A stretch of DNA of 64,000 bases from an uncultured Isoptericola sp. GTDB taxonomy: Bacteria > Actinomycetota > Actinomycetes > Actinomycetales > Cellulomonadaceae. Below the pieces are notes generated by a model that was given only the letters and a program-made list of their open reading frames with translations, made no database searches and was not told the origin of the DNA. Each line of letters starts with the position of its first letter. Within the stretch, counting starts at the first letter, position 1. The stretch is from assembly GCA_947497265.1 (NCBI GenBank), contig CANMFP010000001.1, positions 496,001 to 560,000 of the forward strand, written 5' to 3'. A program made the position numbers and the translations under genes. Positions 63,096 through 64,000 of the stretch are shown here, one piece after another.

Positions 63096-63697
63096 CAGCT
63101 TCCCACCTCTCGCTGGTCCGCCGACCGCTTGGCGAGCCCGGTCCGCTCGAGGACGGCGTCAGCGGCGAAGGCGCGCAGCACGCGCTCCTCGAGCTGCTGG
63201 ACGTTGCGTCGTACGCCCTCCGGCCCGCCCGAGCTGTCGATGTCCAGCACGTGCACGAACACTCGGCCCGTCCGCCGGCTGGCCTCCACCGCGAGCGACC
63301 CGGGCACCAGGGTGGCCAGGATCGCCGTGAGCGTGAGGAGGACGTCGTCCGGGTTGCGCAGCTGCACCCGGACGATGGCGCCCTCCGGACCCGGTCCGGG
63401 ACGCAGCGCCGTCCAGGCGATCTGGAGCGACGCGACGACGAGGTCGGCGACGAACCGCAGCGCGAGGCGGCAGAACGGCAGGACCCGGAAGTGCGCGTCG
63501 GCAGGGACCGGCGGCAGGGGGAAGGCGATCACCACCACGACACCGAGCGCGGTGCCCGCGATGACGTTGGCCCAGGAGAGGTCGCCCCAGAGCAGCACCC
63601 AGACGGCGGCGAGCATCGCCACGGCCGGCCACTGCGTGATCGGGTTCTTCAGCCTGCGCCGCACGGCACGGGTGCGACGGCGCCGTTGATCGGTCAT
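63095..63697 (-). CDS. mnhE: Mrp Na+/H+ antiporter subunit E
   Basis: A 200-residue MnhE with an Arg-rich N-terminus, two close helices and the conserved cytoplasmic domain (RVQLRNPDDVLLTLTAILATLVPG and the VHVLDID stretch). It overlaps mnhD by 4 nt. The whole complex exchanges Na+ (or K+) for protons and supports pH and salt homeostasis. Confidence 0.94.
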   Translation of the reverse strand: MTDQRRRRTRAVRRRLKNPITQWPAVAMLAAVWVLLWGDLSWANVIAGTALGVVVVIAFPLPPVPADAHFRVLPFCRLALRFVADLVVASLQIAWTALRPGPGPEGAIVRVQLRNPDDVLLTLTAILATLVPGSLAVEASRRTGRVFVHVLDIDSSGGPEGVRRNVQQLEERVLRAFAADAVLERTGLAKRSADQREVGS

Positions 63698-64000
63698 GAG
63701 CCCTCGCCCTCCTCGGAGACCTCCACCGACTCGCCCTGGCCACGCTCCGCACCGCCCGGGTACACGGCGTTGACATAGGTGAAGCCGTCCATCGAGGTCC
63801 GCGCGGCCCGCTCCGCGTACCCGTAGAGCGGCCCGGCGACCACGGTCAGCGCGAGGCCGAAGGCGATGAGGGCACCCGTCGGCAGCACCAGTCCCCGGGG
63901 CAGGGCACGGTCGGGGACGATGTCGGACGGCGCATCCTGCCAGAACGCCTTGTTCCACGCCTTCACCACGGCGTAGAGCGTCAGCAGCGACGTGGCGACC
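63694..64000 (-). CDS. mnhD: Mrp antiporter subunit D, C-terminal part, cut by window edge
   Basis: The last 100 or so residues of MnhD, a proton-translocating subunit related to NADH dehydrogenase ND2/ND4. The visible part continues from before an internal Met at 63969 (SLLTLYAVVKAWNKAFW is typical of the family) through one helix to a Glu/Gly-rich tail. The rest, and presumably mnhA and mnhC, lie beyond the window. Confidence 0.9.
   Translation of the reverse strand, partial: VATSLLTLYAVVKAWNKAFWQDAPSDIVPDRALPRGLVLPTGALIAFGLALTVVAGPLYGYAERAARTSMDGFTYVNAVYPGGAERGQGESVEVSEEGEGS

Overview
The window is chromosomal DNA from a high-GC actinobacterium, most likely a member of the Micrococcales such as the Promicromonosporaceae or Cellulomonadaceae. 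The signs are the extreme GC content, frequent GTG starts, ATGA/GTGA/TGATG gene overlaps, DUF3151 and LppM-type genes, a HAIR (HspR) box at clpB, SAM-IV and actinobacterial c-di-AMP riboswitches, and a C50-carotenoid operon. About 63 protein genes are packed closely. I saw no tRNA, rRNA, CRISPR array, insertion sequence or prophage.

Layout: 0.2-4.7 kb holds dps, gdhA and purL. 4.8-9.5 kb is a CrtR-like MarR repressor divergent from a five-gene, fully overlapping carotenoid operon (crtB-crtI-crtYe-crtYf-crtEb; no crtE in the window). 10.0-11.2 kb carries small uncharacterised genes. 11.2-17.8 kb is a fadE5/TetR versus fadA2-fabG4-htdX fatty-acid cluster around a perfect TetR operator, followed by an amidase. 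19.4-25.0 kb is a sulfur island: a SAM-IV riboswitch drives a leftward cysteine-desulfurase-like gene and a SAM-I riboswitch drives a rightward rhodanese-metZ pair. Between the two lies a less GC-rich HAD phosphatase plus AAA/DUF4143 ATPase module whose promoter has three 14-bp repeats at exact 23-bp pitch. 25-29.5 kb has a FUSC-like membrane protein, two luciferase-like oxidoreductases, an MBL hydrolase and a GNAT. 29.5-34.4 kb holds purine genes (purQ, purS, purC, purD, purA). 34.5-38.2 kb holds a partner-switching set (two STAS proteins and a PAS-GAF-SpoIIE-HATPase protein) and DUF3151. 38.3-42.6 kb has fba, a TrmH methyltransferase, a DUF368 lipid-carrier flippase, a NagD-like HAD and pyrE. 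42.7-45.7 kb is a Drr-type ABC exporter with TetR and tandem operators. 45.7-49.4 kb has an SDR, xthA, a membrane protein and a c-di-AMP riboswitch-controlled NlpC/P60 hydrolase. 49.6-53.3 kb is an ABC transporter plus two-component system. 53.3-60.2 kb has clpB, LppM, an alpha/beta hydrolase and the alkylation-repair pair ada-alkA/ogt. 60.2-64 kb has an unusual P1B ATPase and the mnhDEFG end of an Mrp antiporter (mnhD runs off the window).

Two features cut across the window. First, some 18 genes lack a Shine-Dalgarno and instead have a -10-like hexamer 6-7 nt before the start codon, the signature of leaderless mRNAs. In two places (41.1 and 46.5 kb) divergent genes only 29-30 bp apart both have this arrangement. 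Second, regulation can be read directly from the DNA: three riboswitches, a HAIR box, and several perfect operator dyads placed next to their probable cognate regulators.

The strongest candidates for new biology are the dual SAM-riboswitch locus with its inserted iteron-regulated ATPase module, and the minimal bidirectional leaderless promoters.
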